Assembly: GCF_001899075.1 (NCBI RefSeq)
Contig: NZ_MKVA01000005.1
Location: 744,001 to 808,000, forward strand
Direction of reading: 5' to 3'
Source: Devosia sp. 67-54
GTDB lineage: Bacteria > Pseudomonadota > Alphaproteobacteria > Rhizobiales > Devosiaceae
Length of the DNA stretch: 64,000 nucleotides
Each line of letters opens with the position of its first letter. The stretch's first letter is position 1. Below the pieces are notes generated by a model. That model worked only from the letters and a program-made list of their open reading frames with translations. It searched no databases and had not been told where the DNA came from. Of the stretch, positions 38,332-52,143 are shown in pieces. The position numbers and the translations under genes are program-made.

Positions 38332-38874
38332 ATGCAAAACGTATTGCTCGTCGCCTACCTCATCATCGTCCTGGCGCTGATCGGCGTGATCCTGCTGCAG
38401 CGTTCGGAAGGCGGCGGCCTGGGCATGGGCGGCAATGCCGGCGGGCTGATGACGGTGCGCGGCTCGGCCAATTTGCTGACCCGCAGCACGGCGATCCTGG
38501 CGGCGCTGTTCTTTGCCGCCGCCATCGGCCTCACCATCATGAGCGAGCTCGACCGCGGCACCGACTCCATTCTCGACCAGGCCGTGAGCACCGGCCCGCA
38601 GCCCTCGACCGTGCTCGACGCGCTGAGCCAGATGCAGGGCGACACCTCGTCCGCCGCGCCGGCCACGGCGTCGTCCGATGCCGCCGATGCCGGCCTCGCG
38701 CTCCCCGTCACCGCCGCGCCGTCGGCGTCCGCCGCCGTCGAGCCCTCCGCCAGCGCTTCGGCCGCGAGCAGCGCCGCGCCGGCCAGCAGCGAGGCCGCGC
38801 CGCCGAGCAGCAGCGCTCCGGCGCCCGCCAGCAGCGAGGCGGCGCCGGCCGCCAGCAGCGCGCCTGCCCAATAA
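38332..38874 (+). CDS. secG: Preprotein translocase subunit SecG
   Basis: A small SecYEG component with two membrane spans (residues ~3-22 and ~52-72) flanking the conserved RSEGGGLGMGGNAGGLMTVR. At 180 residues it is longer than usual, because the C-terminal ~85 residues are a low-complexity Ala/Ser/Pro stretch ending in repeated ASSEAAP-type units. This tail is variable in the order and probably unstructured. A clear terminator follows. Confidence 0.93.
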   Translation: MQNVLLVAYLIIVLALIGVILLQRSEGGGLGMGGNAGGLMTVRGSANLLTRSTAILAALFFAAAIGLTIMSELDRGTDSILDQAVSTGPQPSTVLDALSQMQGDTSSAAPATASSDAADAGLALPVTAAPSASAAVEPSASASAASSAAPASSEAAPPSSSAPAPASSEAAPAASSAPAQ

Positions 38875-38898
38875 GGCGGCGCCACCGCAGGACACCGG

Positions 38899-38929
38899 AA
38901 GGGGATGGCGACATCCCCTTCTTCTTTTT
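38899..38929 (+). terminator. Rho-independent terminator after secG
   Basis: AAGGGGATG (38899-38907) and CATCCCCTT (38912-38920) form a nine-base stem closed by a GCGA tetraloop, followed by CTTCTTTTT. This is the best intrinsic terminator in the window. Confidence 0.85.
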
Positions 38930-39036
38930 GGATTTGGCCGCGCCGTCCGGGCCGGCCCGAAATGGTCTGATGGAGTCGAGGCTGTGGGCGCAGCCTCGCG
39001 GCTCTTCCGAATCAGAAGCGCGCGCCCGTAAGGTGA

Positions 39037-40671
<1,635 letters not shown>

Positions 40672-40719
40672 CTCGACCGGCGCGCTTGACCGCCGGCGGC
40701 GTGCGGCTAAGCTTGCGGC

Positions 40720-40899
40720 ATGGCCGACATCGTCAACCTCAACCGCGCCCGCAAGCAGAAATCCCGTGCCGAGCGCGAGCAGCAGGCCGCCGAGAACCGC
40801 GTGCGGTTCGGCCGCAGCAAGGCCGAAAAGGCCCGGGACGCCGCCGAAAAATCGCTGGCCGAAAAGCTGGTCGAGGCGCATCGGCGCGACAGCGACTGA
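40720..40899 (+). CDS. DUF4169 family small protein
   Basis: A 59-residue, highly charged helical protein starting MADIVNLNRARKQKSRAERE and ending AHRRDSD. The start NLNRARKQ and the KAEKARDAAEKSLAEKLVEA region are typical of DUF4169, a small family seen in Hyphomicrobiales. Its function is unknown. It lies 48 bp after pyrG and 17 bp before the peroxidase gene, probably in one transcript. Confidence 0.75.
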   Translation: MADIVNLNRARKQKSRAEREQQAAENRVRFGRSKAEKARDAAEKSLAEKLVEAHRRDSD

Positions 40900-40916
40900 C
40901 CGCAGGATTCCGCCCC

Positions 40917-41393
40917 ATGACGACTCTTTCCGATTTCACCGCCTCCCGCCTCGGCGGGGCTCCCGAGCCGCTCTCGGCCTATGCCGGCAAGGTGGCGCTC
41001 ATCGTCAACGTCGCCAGCCAGTGCGGCAACACCCCGCAATATGAGGGGCTCGAGGCACTGTACCGCAACTACGGCCCGCGCGGCTTCGTGGTTCTGGGCT
41101 TTCCCTGCAACCAGTTCGGCGGGCAGGAGGCCGGCAGCGCCGAGGAGATCGCCGCCTTCTGCACCCTCAACTACGCCGTCGATTTCCCGATGTTCGCCAA
41201 GCTCGAGGTCAACGGCCCGGCCGCCGATCCGCTCTACGCCTGGCTGAAGCACGAAACGCCGGGCTCGGCCGACCGCGACATCGAGTGGAATTTCGCGAAA
41301 TTCCTGGTCGGCCGCGACGGCCGCCCGGTCCGCCGCTTCGCCGACAAGGTGCAGCCGGCCGACCTCGCGCCGGACATCGAAACGCTGCTGTAA
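40917..41393 (+). CDS. Glutathione peroxidase family protein
   Basis: A thioredoxin-fold peroxidase of 158 residues. The catalytic Cys36 lies in VNVASQCGNTPQYEGLEALY and is encoded by TGC, so no selenocysteine is involved. The Gln is in GFPCNQFGGQEAG and the Trp in DIEWNFAKFLVG. Such cysteine forms usually use thioredoxin. The gene forms a small oxidative-stress group with the neighbouring msrA on the other strand. Confidence 0.92.
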   Translation: MTTLSDFTASRLGGAPEPLSAYAGKVALIVNVASQCGNTPQYEGLEALYRNYGPRGFVVLGFPCNQFGGQEAGSAEEIAAFCTLNYAVDFPMFAKLEVNGPAADPLYAWLKHETPGSADRDIEWNFAKFLVGRDGRPVRRFADKVQPADLAPDIETLL

Positions 41394-41468
41394 GGGGCCT
41401 CGCCGGGACCAGCCCCCGCACGCAGGACCAACCCCGCCACATCGTCAGTCCCGAGAAACCATCCACAT

Positions 41469-41554
41469 CGTCATTCCCGCGCAAGCGGGAATCCAGACCG
41501 GGCTCACGGACGTCCGAGACCTTCGCCTGGAGTCCCGCTTTCGCGGCAATGACG
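41469..41554. repeat. Palindromic dispersed repeat (CGTCATTCCCGC type)
   Basis: CGTCATTCCCGCGCAAGCGG on the left is mirrored by AGTCCCGCTTTCGCGG with AATGACG on the right. Between the arms lie about 33 bp. This is a very common intergenic repeat in proteobacteria. It sits in the 279-bp gap between two converging genes, and the rest of that gap shows nothing else. Confidence 0.7.
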
Positions 41555-41672
41555 ATGGGGAGGAATGTGGGAAGGACGACGGCGACAGACACGCGACCGC
41601 CGCCCCGCCACGCCGCCCCGCCAAACAAAAAGGCCGGGCGCGCGGCCCGGCCTCAATCCCGTCCCCGCCGCC

Positions 41673-42407
41673 TCAGGCGTTCGAGGCGAACACCAGCACC
41701 GGCTTGTCCATCCACAATTCGGGGAAGTTCGCCTTCATGTCGGCGATCTTGGGCTCGTCGAAGAACGCCAGATAGCCCGGGTTCACCTTCATCGTGTAGG
41801 CGTTGTCCTGGTGGTAGTCCTCGGCCTGGAAGAAGTTCTTGTAGGGCGTCACTTCCGTCACGATCCTGCTCGGATACACCTTGGCGGCGTCGAGCTGGGC
41901 GATATAGGCCTTGGCCACCTTGGCCTGCTCGTCGTTGAGGACGAACAGCGCCGAGCGGTAGCTCGTCCCCTGGTCGTTGCCCTGGTAGTTGAGCGTCGTC
42001 GGGTCGGTGATCACCGAAAAGAAGATCTGCAGCAGCTTGCCGTAGCTCACCACCTTGGGGTCGAACTCGACCTTCACCGCCTCGGCGTGGCCGGTGGTTT
42101 CGCTGCCCACCATCTCGTAGGTGGGGTTGTCGACGGTGCCGCCCGAATAGCCGGAGATGGCGCTTTTCACGCCCTTGACGTGCTGGAACACGCCCTGCAC
42201 GCCCCAGAAGCAGCCGCCGGCGAACACCGCCGTCTCGGTAGTCGCGGTCGCCGCCGGCTCGTCGATCGCCGGGGCAGGGGCCTCGACCGGCAACAGGCCC
42301 TCGGCCATGGCGCTGCTGCTCCACGCCCCCATGCCGATGCCGAGCGCCGCCACCGGCACGATCAGCGTCGCCATGGCGGCCTTGGCGATCCTGCGCAACT
42401 CCATCAT
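41673..42407 (-). CDS. msrA: Peptide methionine sulfoxide reductase MsrA, exported form
   Basis: Repairs methionine-S-sulfoxide. The protein is 244 residues. The first ~35 form a signal peptide or anchor (RRIAKAAMATLIVPVAALGI, then SSAMAEG), followed by a Pro/Ala linker and the MsrA domain with catalytic Cys66 in AVFAGGCFWGVQGVF and YFQAEDYHQ-type FFQAEDYHQDNAY. The signal implies action in the periplasm. GGGAG lies eight bases before the first of two adjacent ATG codons. Confidence 0.93.
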   Translation of the reverse strand: MMELRRIAKAAMATLIVPVAALGIGMGAWSSSAMAEGLLPVEAPAPAIDEPAATATTETAVFAGGCFWGVQGVFQHVKGVKSAISGYSGGTVDNPTYEMVGSETTGHAEAVKVEFDPKVVSYGKLLQIFFSVITDPTTLNYQGNDQGTSYRSALFVLNDEQAKVAKAYIAQLDAAKVYPSRIVTEVTPYKNFFQAEDYHQDNAYTMKVNPGYLAFFDEPKIADMKANFPELWMDKPVLVFASNA

Positions 42408-42630
42408 CGCTTCTCTCCCTCGCGAGGCGGAGCCGTCCGCCCGCATGTGTCGCCGTAATGTGGCGCGTCGCGGCGCAAAATCCAGTCGCGCTGGCGCCGT
42501 TGTGATCGTGCCGCCACCGCGCGTGAGCCGGCGTGAGCGTCCGGCTCGACTCCGTGGGCGAGGCGGCAGGGGAACTCCCCCGGACTCCACCCGTTACCCC
42601 GGCATCATCCATCCTCAAGGAGACGGAAAA

Positions 42631-42996
42631 ATGCCGACAGCATCGGGACATACCACCGCCATTCGCGCCTCGCGCGTCATCGGCACCGAGGTCAAGGACA
42701 ATAGCGGCAACGTCATCGGCAAGATCGAGGACCTCATCCTCGACAAGACCGAGAACGCCATCATGTTCGCCGTTGTCGGCTTCGGCGGCATGCTCGGCAT
42801 GGGCGAGAAATTCCATCCGGTACCGTGGTCGACCCTCGATTTCGACCCGGAGCTCGACGCCTATGTGATCCCGCTCAGCAAGGACGAGCTCGAGGCGGCG
42901 CCGGCGGATTCGATCAAGGATCTGACCAAGAACGACGGCGCCGGCATCCGCGAGCGCGCCTACGACTATTACAAGGCCCAGCCCTACTGGCACTGA
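42631..42996 (+). CDS. PRC-barrel domain protein
   Basis: A 121-residue soluble protein with one PRC-barrel domain (RASRVIGTEVKDNSGNVIGK, then IEDLILDKTENAIMFAVVGF). The end ERAYDYYKAQPYWH is common in alphaproteobacterial members linked to general stress. AAGGAGA precedes the ATG at seven bases. The role is not established. A terminator follows at 43019. Confidence 0.88.
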   Translation: MPTASGHTTAIRASRVIGTEVKDNSGNVIGKIEDLILDKTENAIMFAVVGFGGMLGMGEKFHPVPWSTLDFDPELDAYVIPLSKDELEAAPADSIKDLTKNDGAGIRERAYDYYKAQPYWH

Positions 42997-43018
42997 GCCG
43001 GCAGGACGCCTTGCGTCG

Positions 43019-43040
43019 AGGGCGGCCGCGGGCCGCCCTT
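43019..43040 (+). terminator. Hairpin after the PRC-barrel gene
   Basis: AGGGCGGCC (43019-43027) and GGCCGCCCT (43031-43039) form a nine-base perfect stem with a GCG loop and a weak T tract. It probably ends the PRC-barrel transcript. Confidence 0.6.
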
Positions 43041-43041
43041 G

Positions 43042-44856
<1,815 letters not shown>

Positions 44857-44908
44857 GCACCTCGATTGCGCTGGCGCCGCAGCCGCTTAGGGGGCGCGGC
44901 GCGGCACA

Positions 44909-44931
44909 TTAATCCCCCTTCAACCGGGGGG
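44909..44931. promoter_or_regulatory. CtrA-like motif overlapping a small hairpin upstream of ftsB
   Basis: TTAA (44909-44912), seven bases, then TCAAC (44920-44924) is one mismatch from TTAA-N7-TTAAC. The same bases include CCCCC (44914-44918) and GGGGG (44926-44930), a five-base stem that may serve as a weak eno terminator. The two readings cannot be separated from sequence alone. Confidence 0.3.
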
Positions 44932-44972
44932 TGTTAAGATGGCCGCAACCGTCAGCGAGGCCATCGTCGTCC

Positions 44973-45368
44973 ATGTCCACCCGTCTCCGCCGTCCCTCGC
45001 TCTGGCGCCAGTTGCTGGTCACCGCCGCTCTCGTCGCCTTCCAGGGCTATCTGGGCTGGAGCGCGCTGGTGGGCAATTACGGCATCGAGGGCCGCAAGAC
45101 GATGCTGGCCGACATCGACACGCTGAAGGTGCAGTCGGGCGGGCTCGCGGCCGCCATCGACTCCTACCGCCACAAGGTGTCGCTCTTTGCCCCCAAGAGC
45201 CTCGACCCCGACATTCTCACCGAGAAGGCGCGGGCGATGCTGTCGATGGCGCAGGTGGGCGACATGGTGGTGATGATCGATCCGAACACCGGTAAACCTG
45301 TCTCCGGTTCACAGGCGACGTCAACCGAATCTGGGGCAATGCCAAAAATCGAAAGCGGCATAGACTGA
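44973..45368 (+). CDS. ftsB: Septum formation initiator (FtsB/DivIC family)
   Basis: A small bitopic divisome protein, 131 residues. A short cytoplasmic N-terminus (MSTRLRRPSLWRQ) leads to one membrane span (about 14-34), then a coiled-coil segment (IEGRKTMLADIDTLKVQSGG) and LDPDILTEKARAMLSMAQVG. It lies between eno and pdhA, the conserved place in Hyphomicrobiales. The tail after residue 110 is Ser/Thr-rich. Confidence 0.88.
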   Translation: MSTRLRRPSLWRQLLVTAALVAFQGYLGWSALVGNYGIEGRKTMLADIDTLKVQSGGLAAAIDSYRHKVSLFAPKSLDPDILTEKARAMLSMAQVGDMVVMIDPNTGKPVSGSQATSTESGAMPKIESGID

Positions 45369-45397
45369 TAGCGCCGTTTCCTGCTGCAATTACTGCA

Positions 45398-45426
45398 TTG
45401 CGCTCGACGAAAGCCTTGCGCTACCC
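45398..45426 (+). promoter_or_regulatory. Possible promoter of the pdh operon
   Basis: TTGCGC (45398-45403), a 17-bp spacer, then CTACCC (45421-45426), a partial match to the alphaproteobacterial consensus. It lies 53 bp before the pdhA start. Confidence 0.35.
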
Positions 45427-45478
45427 TCGCAGCCGATGGCGTAATGCCATGCTCACAAGCGGCATCCGGAGACGATGA

Positions 45479-46504
45479 ATGGCGCGCAAGCCCGCCCCGA
45501 AAGCGGAAAAATCCGCTTCCCTCTCCAACATCCCTGAATTCAGCAAGGAGCAGGAGCTCGCCGCCTATCGCGACATGCTGCTCATCCGCCGCTTCGAGGA
45601 GAAGGCCGGCCAGATGTACGGCATGGGCCTGATCGGCGGCTTCTGCCATTTGTATATCGGCCAGGAAGCGGTGGTCACCGGCGTCACCATGGCCAGCCGC
45701 AAGGGCGAGGACGCGCAGATCACCGGCTATCGCGACCACGGCCACATGCTGGCCATGGGGCTCGAGGCCAGGGGCGTGATGGCCGAGCTGACCGGGCGGC
45801 GCGGCGGCCTCAGCAAGGGCAAGGGCGGCTCGATGCACATGTTCTCCAACGAGCACCGCTTCTACGGCGGCAACGGCATCGTCGGCGCCCAGGTGTCGCT
45901 CGGCACGGGCCTCGCCTTCGCCAGCAAGTTCAGGGGCGACGACACCGTCAGCCTCACCTATTTCGGCGACGGCGCCGCCAACCAGGGGCAGGTTTACGAA
46001 AGCTTCAACATGGCCAAGCTGTGGAAGCTGCCGGTGGTCTACATCATCGAGAACAACCGCTACGGCATGGGCACCTCGCTCGAGCGCGCCTCGGGCCAGA
46101 CCAACCTCGCGCGCCGCGGCGAGGGCTTCGACATTCCCGGCGAGCAGGTGGACGGCATGGACGTGCGCATGACGCACGACGCCGCCAAGCGCGCCATCGC
46201 CCACGCGCGCGAGGGCAAGGGCCCCTACATCCTCGAAATGCTGACCTATCGCTATCGCGGCCATTCGATGTCCGATCCGGCGAAATACCGCAGCAAGGAC
46301 GAGGTCACCACCATGCGCGCCGAGCACGATCCGATCGAGCAGGTCAAGAACCGCATTCTGGAAAAGCGCTACGGCACCGAGGACAGCCTGAAGCAGGTCG
46401 AGGCCGAGGTGCGCGCCATCATCACCGAGGCCGCCGACTTCGCCACCAACGATCCCGAGCCGGATACCGCCGAGCTCTGGACCGACATCTACGCCGAAGC
46501 CTGA
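45479..46504 (+). CDS. pdhA: Pyruvate dehydrogenase E1 component subunit alpha
   Basis: The thiamine-diphosphate subunit of the pyruvate dehydrogenase complex, 341 residues. It has the MLLIRRFEEKAGQMYGMGLI start of the domain, YRDHGHMLAMGLEARGVMAE, and the ThDP motif YFGDGAANQGQVYESFNMAK through VVYIIENNRYGMGTSLERAS. The regulatory-loop region LTYRYRGHSMSDPAKYRSKD is present. It is the first gene of the operon pdhA-pdhB-deaminase-pdhC-SGNH-lpdA. Confidence 0.97.
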   Translation: MARKPAPKAEKSASLSNIPEFSKEQELAAYRDMLLIRRFEEKAGQMYGMGLIGGFCHLYIGQEAVVTGVTMASRKGEDAQITGYRDHGHMLAMGLEARGVMAELTGRRGGLSKGKGGSMHMFSNEHRFYGGNGIVGAQVSLGTGLAFASKFRGDDTVSLTYFGDGAANQGQVYESFNMAKLWKLPVVYIIENNRYGMGTSLERASGQTNLARRGEGFDIPGEQVDGMDVRMTHDAAKRAIAHAREGKGPYILEMLTYRYRGHSMSDPAKYRSKDEVTTMRAEHDPIEQVKNRILEKRYGTEDSLKQVEAEVRAIITEAADFATNDPEPDTAELWTDIYAEA

Positions 46505-46516
46505 GGACAGCCGATC

Positions 46517-47908
46517 ATGCCGAACATCCTGATGCCCGCGCTGTCGCCCACCATGGAGGAGGGCAAGCTCTCCAAATGGCTGGTCAAGGAAGGCGACACC
46601 GTCAATCCCGGCGACGTGTTGGCCGAGATCGAGACCGACAAGGCGACCATGGAGGTCGAAAGCGTCGACAGCGGCAAGGTGTCGAAGCTGCTGATCCCCG
46701 AGGGGACCGAGGGCGTGAAGGTCAACACCCCGATCGCCATCGTGCTCGGAGAGGGCGAGTCTCCCGGTGAGGAGATGCCCAAGCCGCCCGCCGCCTCCGC
46801 CACCCCGTCGATGGTGACGGCGGAAGCGCCGGCGCCTGCCCCCGCCGAGGCCAAGGCGCCCGCCGCCGCGGCCGCGCCGGCCTTCACGCCGGCCGCCGAC
46901 CCCGACCTGCCGGCCGGCGTCGAGATGGTCGAGATGACGGTGCGCCAGGCGCTGAACGAGGCCATGGCCGAGGAGATGCGCCGCGACGAGACCATCTTCC
47001 TGATGGGCGAGGAGGTGGCCGAGTACAACGGCGCCTACAAGGTCAGCCAGGGCCTGCTCGACGAGTTCGGCGCCAAGCGCGTGGTCGACACCCCGATCAC
47101 CGAGCATGCCTTCGCCGGCATCGGCATCGGCGCCGCCTTCGCGGGCCTGAGGCCCATCGTCGAATTCATGACCTGGAACTTCGCCATGCAGGCGATCGAC
47201 CAGGTGATCAACTCCGCCGCCAAGCAGCTCTATATGTCCGGCGGGCAGGTGCATGCCCCGATCGTGTTCCGCGGCCCCAATGGCGCCGCCTCGCGCGTCG
47301 GCGCGCAGCACAGCCAGGACTATTCGGCCTGGTACAGCCACGTGCCCGGCCTCTATGTCGTCGCCCCGTTCTCGGCCGCCGACGCCAAGGGCCTGCTCAA
47401 GGCCGCCATCCGCTCCAACAACCCGGTCGTCTTCCTCGAGAACGAGATTCTCTACGGCTCGACCGGCCAGGTGCCGAAGGTCGACGACTACGTGCTGCCG
47501 ATCGGCAAGGCGCGCATCGCCCGCGCCGGCAAGGATGTGACGCTCGTCAGCTTCTCGATGGGCATGCGCTACGCCACGCAGGCGACCGAAAAACTGGTCG
47601 CCGCCGGCGTCGACGTCGAGCTCATCGATTTGCGCACGCTGCGGCCGATGGACTCGGCGACCGTCATCGAGAGCGTCAAGAAGACCGGCCGCCTGGTCTC
47701 GGTGGAGGAGGGCTGGCCGCAGGGCGGCATCGGCGCCGAGCTTGCCGCGCGGGTCATCGCCGAGGCGTTCGACTATCTCGACGCGCCGCCCACCCGCATC
47801 ACCGGCAAGGACGTGCCGATGCCCTACGCCGCCAATCTCGAAAAGCTGGCGCTGCCCAGCGTCGACGACGTCGTCGCCGCGGTGAACGCCGTGACGTATC
47901 GGGGATGA
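46517..47908 (+). CDS. pdhB: Pyruvate dehydrogenase E1 component subunit beta, with lipoyl domain
   Basis: 463 residues. Residues 1-~80 form a lipoyl domain with Lys42 in [11 protein letters not shown], then an Ala/Pro linker to about residue 130, then the E1-beta domain ([40 protein letters not shown], and the C-terminal half with [20 protein letters not shown]). The N-terminal lipoyl fusion is the known form in rhizobia and relatives. It overlaps the deaminase start by four bases. Confidence 0.97.
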   Translation: MPNILMPALSPTMEEGKLSKWLVKEGDTVNPGDVLAEIETDKATMEVESVDSGKVSKLLIPEGTEGVKVNTPIAIVLGEGESPGEEMPKPPAASATPSMVTAEAPAPAPAEAKAPAAAAAPAFTPAADPDLPAGVEMVEMTVRQALNEAMAEEMRRDETIFLMGEEVAEYNGAYKVSQGLLDEFGAKRVVDTPITEHAFAGIGIGAAFAGLRPIVEFMTWNFAMQAIDQVINSAAKQLYMSGGQVHAPIVFRGPNGAASRVGAQHSQDYSAWYSHVPGLYVVAPFSAADAKGLLKAAIRSNNPVVFLENEILYGSTGQVPKVDDYVLPIGKARIARAGKDVTLVSFSMGMRYATQATEKLVAAGVDVELIDLRTLRPMDSATVIESVKKTGRLVSVEEGWPQGGIGAELAARVIAEAFDYLDAPPTRITGKDVPMPYAANLEKLALPSVDDVVAAVNAVTYRG

Positions 47909-48366
47909 GGATCATGCCCACGCAGGACGAAATCGACCGCAAATTCCTCGATGCCGCCTATGAGGAGGCGCAGCAGGGGCTGCGCGAGGGCGGCATTCCG
48001 ATCGGCTCGGTGCTGGTGCGCAATGGCGAGATCATCGGGCGCGGCCACAACCGCCGGGTGCAGAAGGGCGACCCGATCCTGCATGGCGAGATGGACGCGA
48101 TCCAGAACGCCGGCCGGCAGAAGACCTATCGCGACGTCACCTGCTACACCACGCTCAGCCCCTGCATGATGTGCACTGGAACGATCATTCAGTTCGGCAT
48201 CTCGCGCGTGGTCGTGGCCGAGAGCAAGAACTTCAAGGGTTTTCAGGACGTCATGACCCTCGCGGGGGTGGCCGTGAAGGACTACCACGACCCCAAATGC
48301 GAGCACATGATGGCGGAGTTCATCAGGAACAATCCGTCCGTGTGGAACGAAGACATCGGCGAGTGA
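47905..48366 (+). CDS. Cytosine deaminase-like nucleoside/base deaminase (Fcy1-type)
   Basis: A zinc-dependent CDA-fold enzyme of 153 residues. Zinc ligands and the catalytic Glu are visible: His60 and Glu62 in [13 protein letters not shown], Cys87 and Cys90 in [18 protein letters not shown]. The end ([20 protein letters not shown], then GE) is like yeast cytosine deaminase Fcy1 more than like TadA. It starts by a four-base overlap with pdhB (ATGA); ATG 47914 is an alternative. Its presence inside the pdh operon is unusual, and a substrate of cytosine or a related ring compound is inferred. Confidence 0.85.
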   Translation: MRIMPTQDEIDRKFLDAAYEEAQQGLREGGIPIGSVLVRNGEIIGRGHNRRVQKGDPILHGEMDAIQNAGRQKTYRDVTCYTTLSPCMMCTGTIIQFGISRVVVAESKNFKGFQDVMTLAGVAVKDYHDPKCEHMMAEFIRNNPSVWNEDIGE

Positions 48367-48373
48367 GGCGAGG

Positions 48374-49738
48374 ATGAGCATCAACATCACCATGCCGGCG
48401 CTGTCCCCCACCATGGAGGAGGGCAAGCTCGCCAAATGGCACGTCAAGGAGGGCGACAGCGTCTCCTCCGGCGACGTGATCGCCGAGATCGAAACCGACA
48501 AGGCGACGATGGAAGTCGAAGCGGTCGATGAGGGCAAGATCGGCAAGATCGTCGTCCCGGAAGGCACCGACAATGTGAAGGTCAATGCCGTCATCGCGGT
48601 GCTGCTGACCGAGGGCGAGAGCGCGGCTGATGTGAAGGCGCCTGCGGCGCCGAAGGCGGCTGAGGCACCGAAGCCACCGGCGCCCGTTGCAGCACCCGCT
48701 CCGGTGACGACCGGTACAGCGGCCATCCCAGCAAAGGAAGTCGACGCCCGAGCGCAAGTTGCCCAAACCATTGAGATCGCGCGCAGCAGCGCAGCCAATG
48801 CCAACGGCGCCCGCATCTTCGCCTCGCCGCTCGCCCGCCGGTTCGCCAAAGAGGCCAACATCGATATCTCCGCGATCGCCGGCTCCGGCCCGCATGGCCG
48901 CGTGGTGAAATCCGACGTCGAGGCCGCGAAATCCGGCAAGACGCCGCTCAAGGCCGCCCCCGCGGCTGCGCCAACTTCCGGAGGCGCGCTCGCCGCCGGC
49001 ATGAGCAAGGCGCAGGTGATGGCGCTGTTCCCCGAGGGCAGCTATGACGTCGTTCCAAACGACGGCATGCGCAAGACCGTCGCGGCGCGGCTCACCGAAG
49101 CCAAGCAGACCATCCCGCATTTCTACCTGACGCTCGATTGCCGGATCGACGCGCTGATGGAGGCGCGCGAGAAGATCAATGCCGCCGCGCCGCTCAAGGA
49201 CGGCAAGCCCGTCTACAAGCTGTCGGTCAACGACTTCGTGATCAAGGCGTGGGCCATGGCGCTGCAGCGCGTGCCCACCGCGAACGCCACCTGGGCCGTG
49301 GATTCGATCCTCTACCACAAGCGCTCCGACGTGGCGGTCGCCGTGGCGGTGCCGGGCGGCCTGTTCACTCCGGTGGTGAAGTCGGCCGACCAGAAGACGC
49401 TGCGCCAGATCTCGGACGAGGTGAAAGATCTCGCCGGCCGCGCCCGCAACAAGAAGCTGGCGCCGCATGAATACCAGGGCGGCTCGACCTCGGTGAGCAA
49501 TCTGGGCATGTACGGCATCACGCAGTTCTCCGCCGTCATCAACCCGCCGCACGGCACCATCCTTGCCGTCGGCGTCGGTGAGGAGCGCGTCTATGCCGAC
49601 AAGGGCCAGGTCAAGGTCGGCCAGTTCATGACCGTCACCTGCGCCTGCGACCACCGCGCCGTCGACGGCGCCCTCGGCGCCGAGCTGCTCGCGGCGTTCA
49701 AGGCGCTCATCGAAACCCCGGTGATGATGCTGGCATGA
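48374..49738 (+). CDS. pdhC: Dihydrolipoamide acetyltransferase (E2 of pyruvate dehydrogenase)
   Basis: The core of the complex, 454 residues. A lipoyl domain (Lys43 in [12 protein letters not shown]) is followed by an Ala/Pro linker, the peripheral-subunit-binding domain (about residues 150-187, [20 protein letters not shown]), a second linker, and the catalytic domain to the end. The active-site His-Asp pair is in [20 protein letters not shown]. It overlaps the next gene by four bases. Confidence 0.97.
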   Translation: MSINITMPALSPTMEEGKLAKWHVKEGDSVSSGDVIAEIETDKATMEVEAVDEGKIGKIVVPEGTDNVKVNAVIAVLLTEGESAADVKAPAAPKAAEAPKPPAPVAAPAPVTTGTAAIPAKEVDARAQVAQTIEIARSSAANANGARIFASPLARRFAKEANIDISAIAGSGPHGRVVKSDVEAAKSGKTPLKAAPAAAPTSGGALAAGMSKAQVMALFPEGSYDVVPNDGMRKTVAARLTEAKQTIPHFYLTLDCRIDALMEAREKINAAAPLKDGKPVYKLSVNDFVIKAWAMALQRVPTANATWAVDSILYHKRSDVAVAVAVPGGLFTPVVKSADQKTLRQISDEVKDLAGRARNKKLAPHEYQGGSTSVSNLGMYGITQFSAVINPPHGTILAVGVGEERVYADKGQVKVGQFMTVTCACDHRAVDGALGAELLAAFKALIETPVMMLA

Positions 49739-50370
49739 AAACCATCCTCTGCTACGGCGACAGCCTGACCTATGGCGCCAATCCGATCCCCGGCGGGGCC
49801 CGGCATGCCTATGAGGATCGCTGGCCGACGCGGCTCGAGGCGGGGCTCGGCGGCAAGGCGCGGGTGGTCGCCGAGGGATTGGGCGGCCGCACCACGGTGC
49901 ACGACGACTGGTTCACCAGCGCCGACCGCAACGGCGCGCGCGTGCTGCCGACGCTGCTGCACTCGCACGGGCCGCTCGACATGGTTGTCCTCATGCTGGG
50001 GACCAACGATCTGAAGCCGTTTCTCGGCCGCACCGCCATGGAGGCGTCCAAGGGTGCCGTGCGGCTGATCGAGATCGTCCGGGCGCATTGCGGCGCGGCG
50101 ATGCCCATCGTGCTGGTGGCGCCGCCGCACATCGGCGACACGCAGCATCCCGAGATGCTGCTGCATTTCGGCGGCCAGCCGGCGATCGATGAATCGCGGC
50201 AGTTCGCCAGATGGTACCGGCAGCGCGCCGAGGAGGCGGGGGTCGCGTTCTTCGATGCGTCCACCGTGGCACGCCCCGACCCGAACGACGGCGTGCATCT
50301 CGACGCCGCCAACACGCGCGCCATCGGCGAGGCCCTGGCCCCGCTCGTCGGCAAGCTCCTCGGACTCTAG
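49735..50370 (+). CDS. SGNH/GDSL hydrolase family esterase
   Basis: A 211-residue cytoplasmic SGNH fold without a signal peptide. Block [15 protein letters not shown] holds Ser10, block III is [13 protein letters not shown], and block V ([12 protein letters not shown]) holds the Asp/His pair. It resembles arylesterases of the TesA-related group. It shares four bases with pdhC and is nine bases before lpdA, so it is made together with the pyruvate dehydrogenase. Its substrate is unknown. Confidence 0.88.
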   Translation: MKTILCYGDSLTYGANPIPGGARHAYEDRWPTRLEAGLGGKARVVAEGLGGRTTVHDDWFTSADRNGARVLPTLLHSHGPLDMVVLMLGTNDLKPFLGRTAMEASKGAVRLIEIVRAHCGAAMPIVLVAPPHIGDTQHPEMLLHFGGQPAIDESRQFARWYRQRAEEAGVAFFDASTVARPDPNDGVHLDAANTRAIGEALAPLVGKLLGL

Positions 50371-50379
50371 GAGGCCCCA

Positions 50380-51819
<1,440 letters not shown>

Positions 51820-51827
51820 GGCGAACC

Positions 51828-52082
51828 ATGTCGGCTGAAGTCACCTCGCTCGTCATCTTCCTGCTCACCGGCCTTGCCGCCGGCTGGATCGCGAGCCTGA
51901 TCCTGGGCGGCAGCGGGCTGGTGCGCTATCTCGTCATCGGCGTCATCGGCGCCCTGGTAGGCGGCTATGTGCTGAAGCTCACCCACACCAGCCTGCCGCT
52001 CGAAGGCTGGCTCAACGACCTCGTCACCGCGGTGATCGGCTCGATCATCGTCATCATCATCGCCCGGATCGTCGCCAAATGA
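51828..52082 (+). CDS. GlsB/YeaQ/YmgE-type membrane protein, copy 1
   Basis: An 84-residue protein with three hydrophobic helices. The Gly-rich pattern FLLTGLAAGWIASLILGGSG followed by YLVIGVIGALVGGYVLKL is that of the transglycosylase-associated (YeaQ/YmgE) family, small inner-membrane proteins linked to stress. It is nine bases after lpdA. A related copy follows at 52144. Confidence 0.85.
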   Translation: MSAEVTSLVIFLLTGLAAGWIASLILGGSGLVRYLVIGVIGALVGGYVLKLTHTSLPLEGWLNDLVTAVIGSIIVIIIARIVAK

Positions 52083-52143
52083 GCGGGGTTGATCCGAAGC
52101 GGCGGGATGTCGATATCAGCGCCGGGTGCAGGAGAGGTTGAAC

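Noticed and set aside
41011-41070. Selenocysteine in the glutathione peroxidase
   Set aside because: The active-site codon is TGC and no in-frame TGA is present.
45164-47341. A 725-codon antisense frame across pdhA and pdhB
   Set aside because: Shadow frame; the plus strand holds complete, motif-bearing genes.
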